This document shows positions 40,321 to 53,700 of a stretch of DNA of 64,000 bases, one piece after another (position 1 is the stretch's first letter; the number at the start of each line of letters is the position of its first letter). The notes beneath the pieces are model-generated. The model was not told the origin of the DNA. It saw nothing but the letters and a program-made list of their open reading frames with translations, and made no database searches. The DNA is from Diadema setosum (lineage: Eukaryota > Echinodermata > Echinoidea > Diadematoida > Diadematidae). The stretch spans positions 1,991,501 to 2,055,500 of the forward strand of contig NC_092689.1 of the NCBI RefSeq assembly GCF_964275005.1, given 5' to 3'. A program made the translations under genes and the position numbers.

Positions 40321-42062
40321 CATTATCGACTCGTTTTGCTATCACATCCTTTAAAGAGTTTCTGTGCTGTGCGAGTTCATATCACTATAGTTCCAGGCTA
40401 ATGACCCCCTAAATTCCTTATTACGACTCCCGTATCAGACTTGCCTTGCTTCATACCTGGCACTGACTATTTGGACCTTTTTGATCTGATAAGGAGCATT
40501 TGCGATTGAATGACGTTCCGTCGCTATCATTCTCTCTTAGCCGTTAAGTAGAATTATTGAGTAAAATTATTGAGCAGAATCGTGCAAGGGATGTATTATT
40601 AAATCAACGATAAAATGCCATCGTATATGATAACGTTTTTAATGGGATTTGTAGCCGAAAAAAAAAAGAATGTTACAGGTGTTCCTTAAAAAAAAATGTG
40701 ATGATGATAAAGATTTACTTAACTCAACTCAATGTTGACCGAGGAGTGACTTCGAGTAAAATATTGATCACTCTGTTCTAATATAATTATTGCTGGACTT
40801 CTTCGCAGGTTCCTTTCCTCACACACGTAAATACAAACAAGCAAGCTCTTCCTTATTTGCCAAATAGGTTAAAGCATCAAGTTATCTCAACGCATCGGTT
40901 GCCAGTTACGTCAGTGTGACAGTAAACCTGACCAACATCAATGACAACACGCCGGTCTTCACGCAGCAGCAGTACGATGTTCTGCTGCCTGAAAACTCAG
41001 TACCTGGGACCTTTGTCGTTCAAATTAAGGTAATCGAGACCCTATCTCATGTTCAATTTGTTCAATGATAAAAACACCCCAAACAAATAAAAACGAAACG
41101 AATAATTAATACTTATCTAACTTTGCTTGCTGTGTATTAAAACGACTTTGGAATGAATGGAGAGACTTTAAAGCATACTTCAAAGTATCTAATGGTCATG
41201 ACAAGTTATACTTATAGATGTTACAAAAATTATTATACAAACGCCAACAGAAAGAAACTTACCAGAAATGAATATAATCATTATTGGAAAATTGAGCGAA
41301 GAAAATGGGATTCTATAGGGAAAATGCGATTCTATCCCGATGGAATCCCATTTTCATTGCTCAATTTTCCAATAAGAATTATTATACACAAAATGATTAA
41401 CTTAAACACATTGTCTATATCGGAAAAGTGAAGTGTTAAATCCATTTGCTCCTAGATTTTAACATTTTCTTCAGAGATCATTGGAATAATGATTTGCTCT
41501 AGAAATGATCTTGATAAATTTTCTCACTCCTCTTTCTTTTTTTCGATTGAGAGGTTTTTTTTTAAATATTTACAACAAGCCAATTACACCAAAATTTATA
41601 ACATTAATTTCATTCATTTCATTTCATGTCATTTCATTGTTTCTGTATGGCACAAAATTTTGATAATCAATTGATTTGCTTACATGCGTGTGACCCCTGC
41701 AATTAAAGAAAATGACAGGATTAACCCGTTACATCTTTAATGTAAATGAAATGAAATTGAAAATAACTACCACAGTTTCTAAAAGAGTGTAATCTAAATT
41801 GTTCGACTGGACTTAATCTTATCATACTACCATGATGAATCAAAATCTACATCGATATACCATAGATTCTCTTTGCTCTATTCATTGTTGATATCAACAA
41901 TGTATTAGCTCCACAGATCGTGATACTTTTTTAGTAGGTAACGCACTCTCCCTTTGAACAAAAACCAGACAAAGAAAGAATAACCTAACAACAACAAATA
42001 AAGAATCAACTACAACAGCAAAACACTACATAAACATGCACACACACACACACACACACACG

Positions 42063-42107
<45 letters not shown>

Positions 42108-45100
42108 CACTAGACTGAGTACAAATCTAGTGTACGTTAACATTTGTCATATGCTCACTCCCCGTTCAGGCGTCAGACGCAGATGAGGATGACGAGCTGG
42201 AGTATGATCTGTACGGCTACAACTCTGAGTACGCGTATATGCAATGGGCAATGATGGGCACTTATCTGTTATTGATCTGTATCTCTCTCCCTCCCTCCCT
42301 TTATATACATAATGATTAAAGTGGGGGCATACTTCCGGGTTTCATGAGCTAACAAGCAAAAAACAAAAGCAAAAAAAAAAAAGAAGAAAAAAAAAAAAAA
42401 GAAAACTAGATCTGTCGTCTTTGGGACATGATACATAATGGTATAAGTTTGAAATTGATAGGCAGAGGACTTTCTGAGCTAACCTCTACACAACTTTTGA
42501 GGAGAAATAAGAAGAAGAAGAAGATGATGATGAAGAAAGAATCCGTACAAAAACAGAAGGTGATCCGAGAGGATACTCGGATCACCTAAAAAAAAGGTCT
42601 TCAGCCCCAAAACATAATCTTACCGCCCTCCCACTTCAAGATCTTTATTTCTTTCTAGTGCCACTTACCCACTTCCGGGTTAAAAAAATGGGGGGGGGGG
42701 GGGAGGGGGCAAAGTGCTGACACCTTATGTATTCCTTTGCATGGTGCACAAAAAAGTGGCCCCGGCCGCCCCCCCCCCCCCTTACCCCGGCCATGTATTC
42801 ATTTATTTATAGTATTATTTATGTATTCATATTTATGCTGTGAATGTTGAGAAGGGTGCCAAATCACTTCAAATTAATGAGTTCTTGCGTTAAGGTTTTT
42901 TTTTTTTTTTTTGTTTATTGCAACTGATGGACCAATTGCCCTTCACCGACGTAAATGATATTAGTAGCTGTGATTGAAAAAAAAAATCATGAGCATACAT
43001 ACTTGGGTTGGGTTCGAACCAATAATCTCCCAATTGCTGGACAGGCGTCGGACGTTTCTTCTGGACTACCAAGCTTTCCCTCGACATGTCGAGCGGAAGC
43101 TCGAAGCTCTTTTTTCTGAATTAGTGAATAGATTTGAATCCGACGTATTCTATGAAAGGAAAATAAAGAAATGAATAATTATAATAGTTATCTTTCTTAT
43201 TTTTTGTGTGTTTGGCTGACGACAATTTATTACCAATGAGTGATCACAGAAGTTGAAACTATACGGTCATAAAGACCTATAATGTGCTATACTTTGGCAC
43301 AAGAGAGTTAATGGCAAAAGTTTATTATTTCTTACTACAGCCTGTACAAATGATCAAAAACGCATCTGCTATTTTACATTAAAATCCATACGATTCCACT
43401 ACTTCTAACTTCTAGTTATTTTGCAGTTGTGCATGCGTGGTTTGATCAAAATCCCAATCATACAAATAAAAGATGATAATAATAATGATAAAAATTATAA
43501 CAATAATGAGCAATAATTTTGCAGAATTTCTCTACGATCAAATCGGTCTCACTGATGCAATCTGGATCAAATCGGTAGTCATTTTTCCACATATTCACAG
43601 AGTAGTATTTCTTTTCTCCCTTTATAGGTGGTTTAGCATTAATAGAACGAGCGGAGAAATTACCGTGTCGGAAAGTGAAGAGTTCGACGCCGAGCGGCTT
43701 AGCGTGTATTTCCTCACCTGTCAGGTCAGCGACGGCGATCGCGTCGCCACCTCCCTGCTGAACGTCACCTTGGTTGACGAGAACGATGAGGAACCGGAAT
43801 TTTTCGGAGAACCATACGAGGTTTCGATTCCTGAGTACAACATCGAAAACGTGACGTCACAAGAACCTGTACTGCAGCTTGAGGTGAAGGGACTGTTTCT
43901 ATACGATCTTTTGGTTTTGTCTGTTTTGTTTTGTGTGAAAACCTCTCTGAAGTGTCTTCGTTAGTTGTGTGTAGTAACCTTAATTGACATTTGATTATGT
44001 CTATCAATTTCTGATTTATGAATATACTGGCTAAAGTAGGTAGTGTGAATTATGTATAAGTGCATACTTTCGCTAGGTAATACAGCTACCCCCAAGGGCG
44101 TACCGAGGGGGGGGGGGGGGGGGTGTTTTGAGTGTTCAAACACCCCCCCCCCTTTGCCAGAATGGGGGTGTTTGAGGTGTTCAAACACCTCCCTTGGGCA
44201 AAAGGGAGGTGTTTGAGCTGTTCAACACCCCTCTTCAGCAATGTTTAGATGATGACAAATGAAACAAAAGCTGTCTTTACCGCTTTTATTTCCGTTTTGA
44301 ATTCCGCCTTTCCTTTCTCTTGCGTTCATTTTCTCTCTCTCTCTCTCTCTCTCTCTCTTCCTTGTTTTATCTTAATGTTTGTGTGGATGATGATACATTA
44401 CGGAGTTACATAACATTATACGCATAATACATAATATTACTACTACGTTACTGCACCGCGCGCGAAGCTGACGCGCAAACAGTAGACATTCTCGATCCCT
44501 GCTTTGCTTTCTGGCCGAATCGCGAAGATACATTGCGCATAATGTTCACCGTTTACCGGTATTATACCATATGCGGTACCGTAAATTGTGTATGATTATT
44601 ATTATTATTATGTGTGTACAATGCATGCTGCGCTGCAGCATATTATAGGCACATTGCATGCTAAGTTAGTAGTATCAACTACCAACAGTGGCGTATCTAG
44701 GGGGGGGGGCAAGCGGGGCACGTGAAAAAAAAAAACGAGAAAAAAAAAAAGAAGAAAAAAAAACCGACGAAGAAAAAGAAGAAGAAGAAGAAGAAGAAAC
44801 CCCTCGCCCGGACGGGGGGAGGAGAATGGGAGGGGGGGGGGGGGGGGCAGAAAACCAGAAAGGCAGCATCCTTGATGATTGTGAGTCATTGATCACTAAT
44901 GTCTTGCTTTAATAAGACTGCTACTGTCAGTATCAGTCTGGCAGAAAAAAGCACAACTCCAGTATCTACGAAAGAAGGCCTCTGTAAGGTAGCGATAGGA
45001 TCGATGTTATCTCTCAAGGGAACAAAAGTAACTTCATGTTCGCAAGGTGGTGGAAAACCCAGATCCTCTGTGAAAAGATCCATATCCTAATTCTTGGGCA

Positions 45101-46495
45101 GAAATTCAAATGAAACGTGGATATTTAAAAACTATACTTGATAAAGCATATAATGAGAGGCGAAATGCCGACTATCACGTCTGATATGAAGTGGAATCTA
45201 TTCTGTATGTTTCAATATGGTTTACGAGTATCCATTATTCTTTAGGTCTTACAATCCACTGGCCCTTAAAGTTAGATGCCCTGTTTGTTGAGAGTGTCAT
45301 TTCTATGATCTGAATCACACCTGGTGAGATATATCATAAGTCAGACAGACAAGGGAGCGTGGCGTCGTCCAGTTAGGAATAAATTAAAATGCATCATACT
45401 TGGTGGTTGTCACTGGCGGCATGTTATCTACGTATATTGAAAACAAAAATAAAAAGGAACAGGGAGGTGTAAACCCCTTATTTCGCAGATTGCATTGGCC
45501 GAGGCAATTTCACAGTTCAAACTGTCTTGGAAGTTGACTAAGTTACATTCTTATAACAGATGTATAAGGATCAAATATAGGTAGATGAGTGCCACGCATC
45601 TTTTTTTCCATTTCTTCTCCCTCACTGCTATTCTAACATCGTTATTTAAGTTTATCATGATAAGGCGCTGTCAGAGTGGCAAAAGATCGCAAAGTTTAAT
45701 ATCGCGAAGTCTTCACGATCTTTTGTTGTCCGGTCACACTGGCAAGAGATCGAGAAGTTTGGCGATCGCAGCATTATAAAATGAAATATCCCTAGCTGTA
45801 ATGGGAAGTTTCTCTGAAAGTTGGCAGTCTCACGAACTTGAAAAACTTACGATCTTAAACATTTCGATAATTTGCCAATTTGGCCGCGCCTTTTGAGATC
45901 TTGGAGATCGCGATCTTAAACTTCTTGATCTTTAGCCATACAGTGCTATTCTACAAGCTTAAATTTCCAGTGGATCCTTCTTCAGTCTTATATATAGATA
46001 ATTAACTCATCTAACACACTTACAACATAATTTCGTTTATTCATTGGGGCATCAGTAACGTTTGTTGTGACATTAAAGGTATTTTTCGTCGACTTTCAAG
46101 AAAAATAAAACGCTTCAAGAGAAAATAGAATAGAACCACCTATCCCATTTCAACCTATAAACGAGTGTTTGCTATATATAATCAAATATATATACGATTA
46201 CCATGCTCTGGTTAACTGGGAAATAGAATTTCCGTGCTAATGCTACAGATGTGTATGTTGGAACAATACAATAAAGGATGTTGCACATGAACAAAATAGC
46301 ATTGATCGATGGCATCCCCCCTTAAAAAGTTGAGTCATGATCCGCATAGAGAGAGTTTTCATCAGTTTGTTTTGCGATTATCGATGTACTACAAATATTT
46401 TTCATGGAATTAACAATTTCATGGCAATATTGCAGCTATATTTGCATGTATTATGCAAATAAGATGTTAAAGTTCATTCGCTTGAAAAAGACCGC

Positions 46496-46527
<32 letters not shown>

Positions 46528-47002
46528 TTTTTTTGGCCTAGCACAATCAATTTTGGTTAAGAATCGGGTTCCTAACTTGAATTCTTAAAAAAAAAATCCA
46601 AAAGGACCTTTTTAGAGGATTTGAAAAAATAAAATTTTACCAGCGTATATAAGCTATTGAATGAACTGCATGCATCTAAATCTCATGAAACCTACATATA
46701 ATTTGCATACCAATTACAATATTTGCATTTATTTTGATACCACTGAGAAGGGATTCTGGTCACTATCTAACCCTCAAAACCTTAAAGTCTATATATCTTG
46801 TGTTTTTAACTGCTTTCTCAAGAAAAAAAATCTTCAAGTGTTAATATATATTTATCTGCATGTTTCAGTACTAATTTGCATAATTATGTAAGAAATATAC
46901 TATTCACCACCTGAGAAACGTTTATCCCTCAAGTTGCTTATTCCATTCTATGTACATAGATTTCAAATCACTTTTTTGCATCTCGTTTACCCCCCCCCCC
47001 CA

Positions 47003-47035
<33 letters not shown>

Positions 47036-47694
47036 CTAGAAAATGTGTGTCTGAAACTCACAATTTCTGTGGCTGGGCAGCCATTTTGTTTATGCAAATT
47101 AGATGGCCAAGATGAATTCTGCTTGGGAACCGGAGTTTTCCTAACCCTCAAATCTTTAAAGTCTACATATTTAGTGTTTAACTTGCCTCTCAAGAAAAAA
47201 ATTGTAACAATCACTCATCCAGTGTTAAAATACATTTATCTGCGTATTTCAGTACTAATTTGCAAAATAATGATTAGAATATACTATTTACCATCTGTTA
47301 AACGTTTATCCCTCAAACTGCTACTTCTATTCTATGTACAAAATATGAAATCACTTTTTTTCCCAGATCGTTTGCGAAGAATTTCTAGAAAATGCGTCTG
47401 CGAAACTGACAATTTCTGTGGCTGGGCAGCCATTTTGTTTATGCAAATTAGATGGTCAAGATCGGTGAATTTCGCTTGGGAACCGGAGTTTTCCTAAACC
47501 TCAAAACCTTAAAGTTTACATATTTAGTATTTAATTTGCCTCTCAAGAAAAAAATAAAGGTTAAAATTACTCTTCCAGTGTTAATGTGTGTGTGTATATG
47601 AGATTAAAACCTAAAATGGCATTAAAACGCTTTATCCTGGCGAGGAAAGCGCATGTTTTTGAAACAAGACACCAAACAGGTTAGTCATCACATT

Positions 47695-47744
<50 letters not shown>

Positions 47745-50700
47745 CATACATTCATCTGCATATTTCATTCCTAATTTGCATAATTATGAAAAATATACTA
47801 TTTACGACCTGAGAAAAGTTTATTGGTAATTAAATTCTTTGTACAAACATTTCAAATCACTTTTTTCCAGCTCGTTTGCAAAGAATTCCTAGTAAATGCG
47901 TATCTGAAACTGATCATTTCTGTGGCTCGGCAGCCATTTTGTTTATGCAAATTATATGGTCAAGATCGGCGAATTTCGCTTGGGAAACAGATTTTTCAGA
48001 TTCAGCATACTCAAATTAGGTAAAAGAGACCGGGTCCCAACTTTTACTCAAAAATGCCTCTAACACCATTTTAGAGAGCCCTTTTTCAGAAATCCCACTA
48101 GACTATAACATTGCTCAAAAACCCCGGAGACGACAAAAGATTGTGATTAAGCGTGATTCCTGGTTGGCATTTTGAATACAAGCAGGAAGTGCGCAGTGTA
48201 CTCAGAACATCGGAATGGCAAATTAGTCGCTGCAATGTTGCCAATGTGATGTTTGATAGGTTGTACACATTTGCTATCAAAGCTTGATCATTGATTTTGC
48301 AGTGTTGCTTTACATACTAGTCTATATTAAAATGCCTTGCATTGCCAATAATAAGACTTGACCTTGGCTACTTCCTAACTTTTCCATCTATATGAAACAC
48401 ACACACTCAAAACAAACAAATTAGGGGATGCTCTATATAAAGTGCAGATTTTGGACATCCTTCTCCCGCTTGGTCATTTCGACGCCCCTCGCTGGTCATG
48501 CCTCCCCCAATCATGAACATAAACCGACACCCTTGACTACCAGTGGCGGATCCAGGGGGCGCACCGGGCTCCCCCTCCCTCCAGGCGCCCCCTCCCTACA
48601 AAGCGAAAAAAATATACATGTAGCTACAAACGACAGTTTTTGGACGGTAAAATGTCAAAATTTTCAAGCTCGCTCGCTCCGCTCGCTCGCATTTAACCGT
48701 TATATGCCATTCTCCTGATGTTACTGCCAGTACTTGCCAGCAGTTGCGCCCGGTGCGCCCCCCCCCCGAATTTCCAAAGCGAAAAAATATAGCTAGAAAC
48801 GGCAGTTTTGGGACTGTAAAATGTCAAAAATTTCAAGCTCGCTCGCTTCGCTCGTTCGCATTTAATCGTTATGCAATTCCCCTGATGTTGCTGTCAGTAA
48901 TTGCCAGCAGTTGCGCCCGGTGCGCCCCCTCCCCTTAATTTCCAAAGCGAAAAAAATATAGCTACAAACGGCAGTTTTGGGACTGTAAAATGTAAAAATT
49001 TTCAAGCTCGCTCGCTTCGCTCGCTCGCATTTAATCGTTATGCCATTCTCCTGATGTTGCTGTCAGTAATTGCCAGCAGATGCACCCGGTGCGCCCCCTC
49101 CCCTTAATTTCCAAAGCGAAAAAATATAGCTACAAACGGCAGTTTGGGGACTGTAAAATGTCAAAATTTTCAAGCTCGCTCGCTTCGCTCGCTCGCATTT
49201 AATCGTTATGCCATTCTCATGACGATACTGCCAGCAACTGCCAGCAGTTGCGCCCGGTGCAACCCCCTTAATTTCCAAAGCAAATGTATATATATGTATT
49301 ATATATATATATATATATTATCATTATTATCTATATAGCTACAAACGGCGGTTTGGGGACTGTAAAATGTCAAAATTTTCAAGCTCACTCACTCCGCTCG
49401 CTCGCATTATTGATTGTACAGTTATGCAATTCTGATGTTGCTGCCACGAGGTGCCCCCCCCCCCAATGTCTTTACCCACGGTACGCCACTGAACACCCCC
49501 CTCTAAAAAATCCTGGGTACGCCTATGGCTATCCCTATTATAATATCCACTGACTCCTTCGTGCACCTGTTGGAATTTGTGTCTCCGGAATAAGAACGTG
49601 TGTCGCTCATGAATTGGTGGTTTTGTTTTTATAAAGTGTTCATTATTCATCATTCATCTCTTCATCGTTATTATTTCTTTTTTTCTTTAATAAAGCCATT
49701 GGAATTGCATACACAAACACTCCTTTTTCTTTTTGGTTATGTTTTATGTGGTATTTTCTTATTCGGTTGGTTGATTCACACTTTTTCCTCGTATGTTATG
49801 AGACACTGTTGTTGCTGGTTGTATAGTAAAACTTCGACGTTATTGTTAGTCTCGGAAATCACAGCGAAATGAAAGTAATTAGGAAAGAATCAAGCAGAGT
49901 GGGAGAAAGGGACGTTGGTGGACAATGGTGCATAGACCAGCACCAGAGAACTTGCTCAGTTCATGGACCTACATCGTACAGCGTTGTAGGTCCATGCTTA
50001 GTTGCACCTTAGTTAGACCATGGACCTATACCGTTGCAGGTCCATAGTTAGACCTACTTCGCTGAATATGCCAACATCTCCGCACATTTTTTTTTTTATT
50101 ATCTAAACCAAGTGGTGATGTTATCTTATAAAACAGTAAATACATCGAAACGACCTTACTAGGTTAAAGGGGATGGCTAGTAACCGATCAGTGGGAATGC
50201 TGAGGGATGATTGTTCCAATCCTTGTGGGGTTCATTTAAGAGTACATTATATATCTACTGTTGTGTGAAAATTATTTGCTTCAGAATGGTCTCATATTCA
50301 AGTAATGTGCAGATTAATGCCCCGTCACTGACCAGGGACGCTTACCTGGAAACATTAAACTGCACATTACTTGAATATGAGACCATTCTGAAGCAAATTA
50401 TTTTCACACAAGAATAGATATACTCTTAAATGAATCCCACAAGGATTGGAACAATCATCCCTCAGCATTCCCACTGATTCCCACTGATCAGTTACTAGCC
50501 ATCCCCTTTAAATTTTGACTCATTCTATTCTTCAATTCTAAGTTAATATTTTGTATATAATTATACAGAATGATAGACGATTCGGGATAATTATCATCAT
50601 CGACAGTAATGCATCCTGTTTGCCATTTCTGTGTTCTGATTGTTGTTCAATGGATTCCGAGTGTTCTCATTTGAGTAGGAAGTGTTTGCTATATTGATGT

Positions 50701-53700
50701 GAAAGATACATGGCATGAAAGATTTGATGTAAGTTCTAAGGTTAGATCTGACTGACTCGCCCATATCAATGTGTTACAGGCCACTGACGGGGATATCACG
50801 GAACAAGTACTGACCTACAGTATTTTATCAGGAAACGAAGCCGGGAAATTTGTCATCGATCCAGTAAACGGTACTATATCAAGAAATCAGAGCATCGATA
50901 GAGAAAATATGGAGAATATGGAAGATGGAGTGTACAGTCTTCTTGTCATGGTTGTAGACAACGGTGACCCGCCTTTAAGTGACACAGCTACAGTTGAAAT
51001 AACTATACAGGTACGTGACAAGAAAACTTCAAACAAAACAAAAAATGTTGACATTGATGCAGCCCAATACCTGGTAGAATAATGTTTCTTCGAATAAAAA
51101 ATAAGACGAGAAAAATCAAACTAATGAAAATGCTAACAATAATATGTACCACATTGTTCGATTTCAATCATATTTTTCATTATTATTGTTGTCATTATTA
51201 GTAGAACAAGATAATTGTTTTCATAATATTGTTAATGTTATAATCACTACGAAGGTTTTTGGTCGTATACTAACTAAATAAAATATTAGATAAAAAAGTA
51301 TGTCCTTTCCGAAATAGTATACTTACCCATCATCTTCGTACCAGCTAATTCCAGTTAAACAATATTTTGATAACATTAAGTACATCCGAACTTCTTTCAG
51401 GATGTAAACGACAACGCCCCGTCATTTCAATCTGCCGTCTACGAGGCTTATGTGGACGAGAACTCTCCTTCTAGAGGTAAGTGATTGTCGTGCGTTTGCT
51501 TGTAAAAGCCTAAGTGGTCACACATCCCCATAAATAAATATTATATGAAATAACAGTAAAATAAGTATTTTAAATATGACACCCCCTACCCCCCCCCCCC
51601 AAAAAAAAAAAAAAATAGATAAGGAGGGGGGGGGGGACTCCGGAAAAAGACAAGTGCAAGAAAAAAAAAAACAAGCATGCAAAAACCACTTGTTTCGGGA
51701 ACAAGAATAATTCGAGATGTCTTCCAGGGATGATTGTACACGCAGAAAGCTAATGATTAGGGTACGGTAATGAAAAAAAAAAACCAAACAATTATTCTAG
51801 GTTGCTTGAATAGTTCTGTAAGTAATCAAACACTTGATACATTTTTTTTTCTTTCTAAATTCTTTCAGGATGTTCAGCACATTAAAAATTATGATTATGA
51901 TTGATATGCGGCAATGACAATGTTCAATATTAACTCCTACAAATGTAAAAGAGTCTTCCATCAATGACAGTGGTGTTCGCTTAAAAGTAAGACTCAATAG
52001 CGGAGTAATGATAAAAGTCTGTAATAAAAGAATAACTACCGTCTTTACCTGTGTGGTGCCCGTTATACAGAGTACGTAGCAAACGTTACTGCAACCGACC
52101 GGGACGTGAAAAGTACTGGAGTAGTCTACCGCATAGAGGGCGCTAGTTTGTTCGTCATCGATTCGGATGGCATCATCACCGTGAGCGGTTCGCTCGACCG
52201 CGAAGCCGAGGATTTTTACGATCTAACGGTAGCCGCCACTGACCGGGACGATCCATTCCAAGAGGCCACCTGTCACGTGTTGATTACTGTTCGGGATGTG
52301 AATGATGAGGCACCAGTCTTTGTGGAATCTTCTGCATCCATTGAAGTTTACGAGGGTACGTCACCTCACTTCATTTTTTTTTTTCATTTCTGTACTACGC
52401 ACGCTTTATTGACATGCGGAGTGTAGTGGTTAGTGGGCAGTCAATGATAATGTACGTACTGGAAAATATCACTCCGCGTTGAGATTGACTTCGAGTCAAT
52501 GGTAACAGCTATTTTCAAACAAAGAGACAACAAATCCTAATTAAATACGCGAAAATAGATTAGGCAATGATACAAAACCACACCACTTCACCATTATTTC
52601 GTCTGCAAAACAACTCGGCAACTGCAAGCTCGTCGTTTAAACATTGTCACCATTGCCGAATCGCTTCAACTCGTTGTCACCTATTATGTTTTGTTGAATT
52701 CATGTCAAAAAGAAATTGTACATGCGAACATTAATCACGTCACTCTAATTGGCATGTTTGTGACTGTGACCGGTGTTATCATTTTTGTCAGATTTTATGA
52801 TACTTTCACTACCCGTACCAGGGGCGGATCCAGGAATTCTGTAAAGGGGTAGGGATGGGGGGGGGGGGGGGCAACTAATATTTCTGGTGCTCCTTCCGGG
52901 TTTCATTTCATTTTTTTTAAACGAAAAATAAAGGGGGAGGGGAGTGCGCCCCCCTCGACACTGCGTACTTGAGATGAAATAATTCAATACCCACTAACAT
53001 CAACCCGAAGATTACGCGGAGTTTCATACCGTTACATGCAGACGATTATGATTGCTGATGGAAAGTGAGCGTTTCCGTTTATCGAAGATACATGTACGCC
53101 ATACTACTAATGATGCTATCATCTTTGATATCGATATAATCATATAGTATACGGGGAAAAATCCTAGCTTTCGCCATATTGTGCGGTTTGAACTGTGATG
53201 CTTCATGAAATGCTAGTAACAATATGAAATCTAGTTTATCAAATATTAGTACTAGTAATTAGATAAGAATCAGCTCACTTTAATAACCGAGTTTCTATCC
53301 AGTTTCCATTAGATATCAGGGCTAGTAAGAATGATATTGTTGGATCATTATTAAGAGACACTTGATATCAATGAAAAGTGAAATCAACCCTTTACGAAAA
53401 ACTTTTTTTTTTTTCTGATTGTACCCATAGATACTACTTCCTGCGACTCTGGAGTATGCATGGTTCTTGCCTGGCTGAATGCGACTGATCCCGACGAAGA
53501 CAGTACTCTAGTCTATTCTATCACTTCAGTGGGTGCCTTTGACGAAAACAACGTGGAATTGTCTGGGGATTTCTCATCTCAGTTCGGAGTGAAAAACACG
53601 ACTGGTGAAATATTTCTTCAGGAGCCATTGGACAGGGAAACAGTTCAAAGATTCGATATATCTCTTCAAGTAGAGGATACGAATGCTGAAATGTCAGACA

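Noticed and set aside
44608-44912. Poly-Glu/Lys and poly-Pro/Ser frames
   Set aside because: GAA and G homopolymer translation; no start context or splice sites.
46934-47497. 187-residue open frame
   Set aside because: Runs through a tandem array, poly-C and poly-A; the same segment repeats in other frames and has no recognisable domain.
48540-49492. CRISPR-like array
   Set aside because: Units are direct tandem repeats without unique spacers, in animal DNA.
48428-49653. Several 60-100 residue frames repeating the same peptide on both strands
   Set aside because: They follow the 168-bp tandem units; open frames on both strands reflect the repeat.
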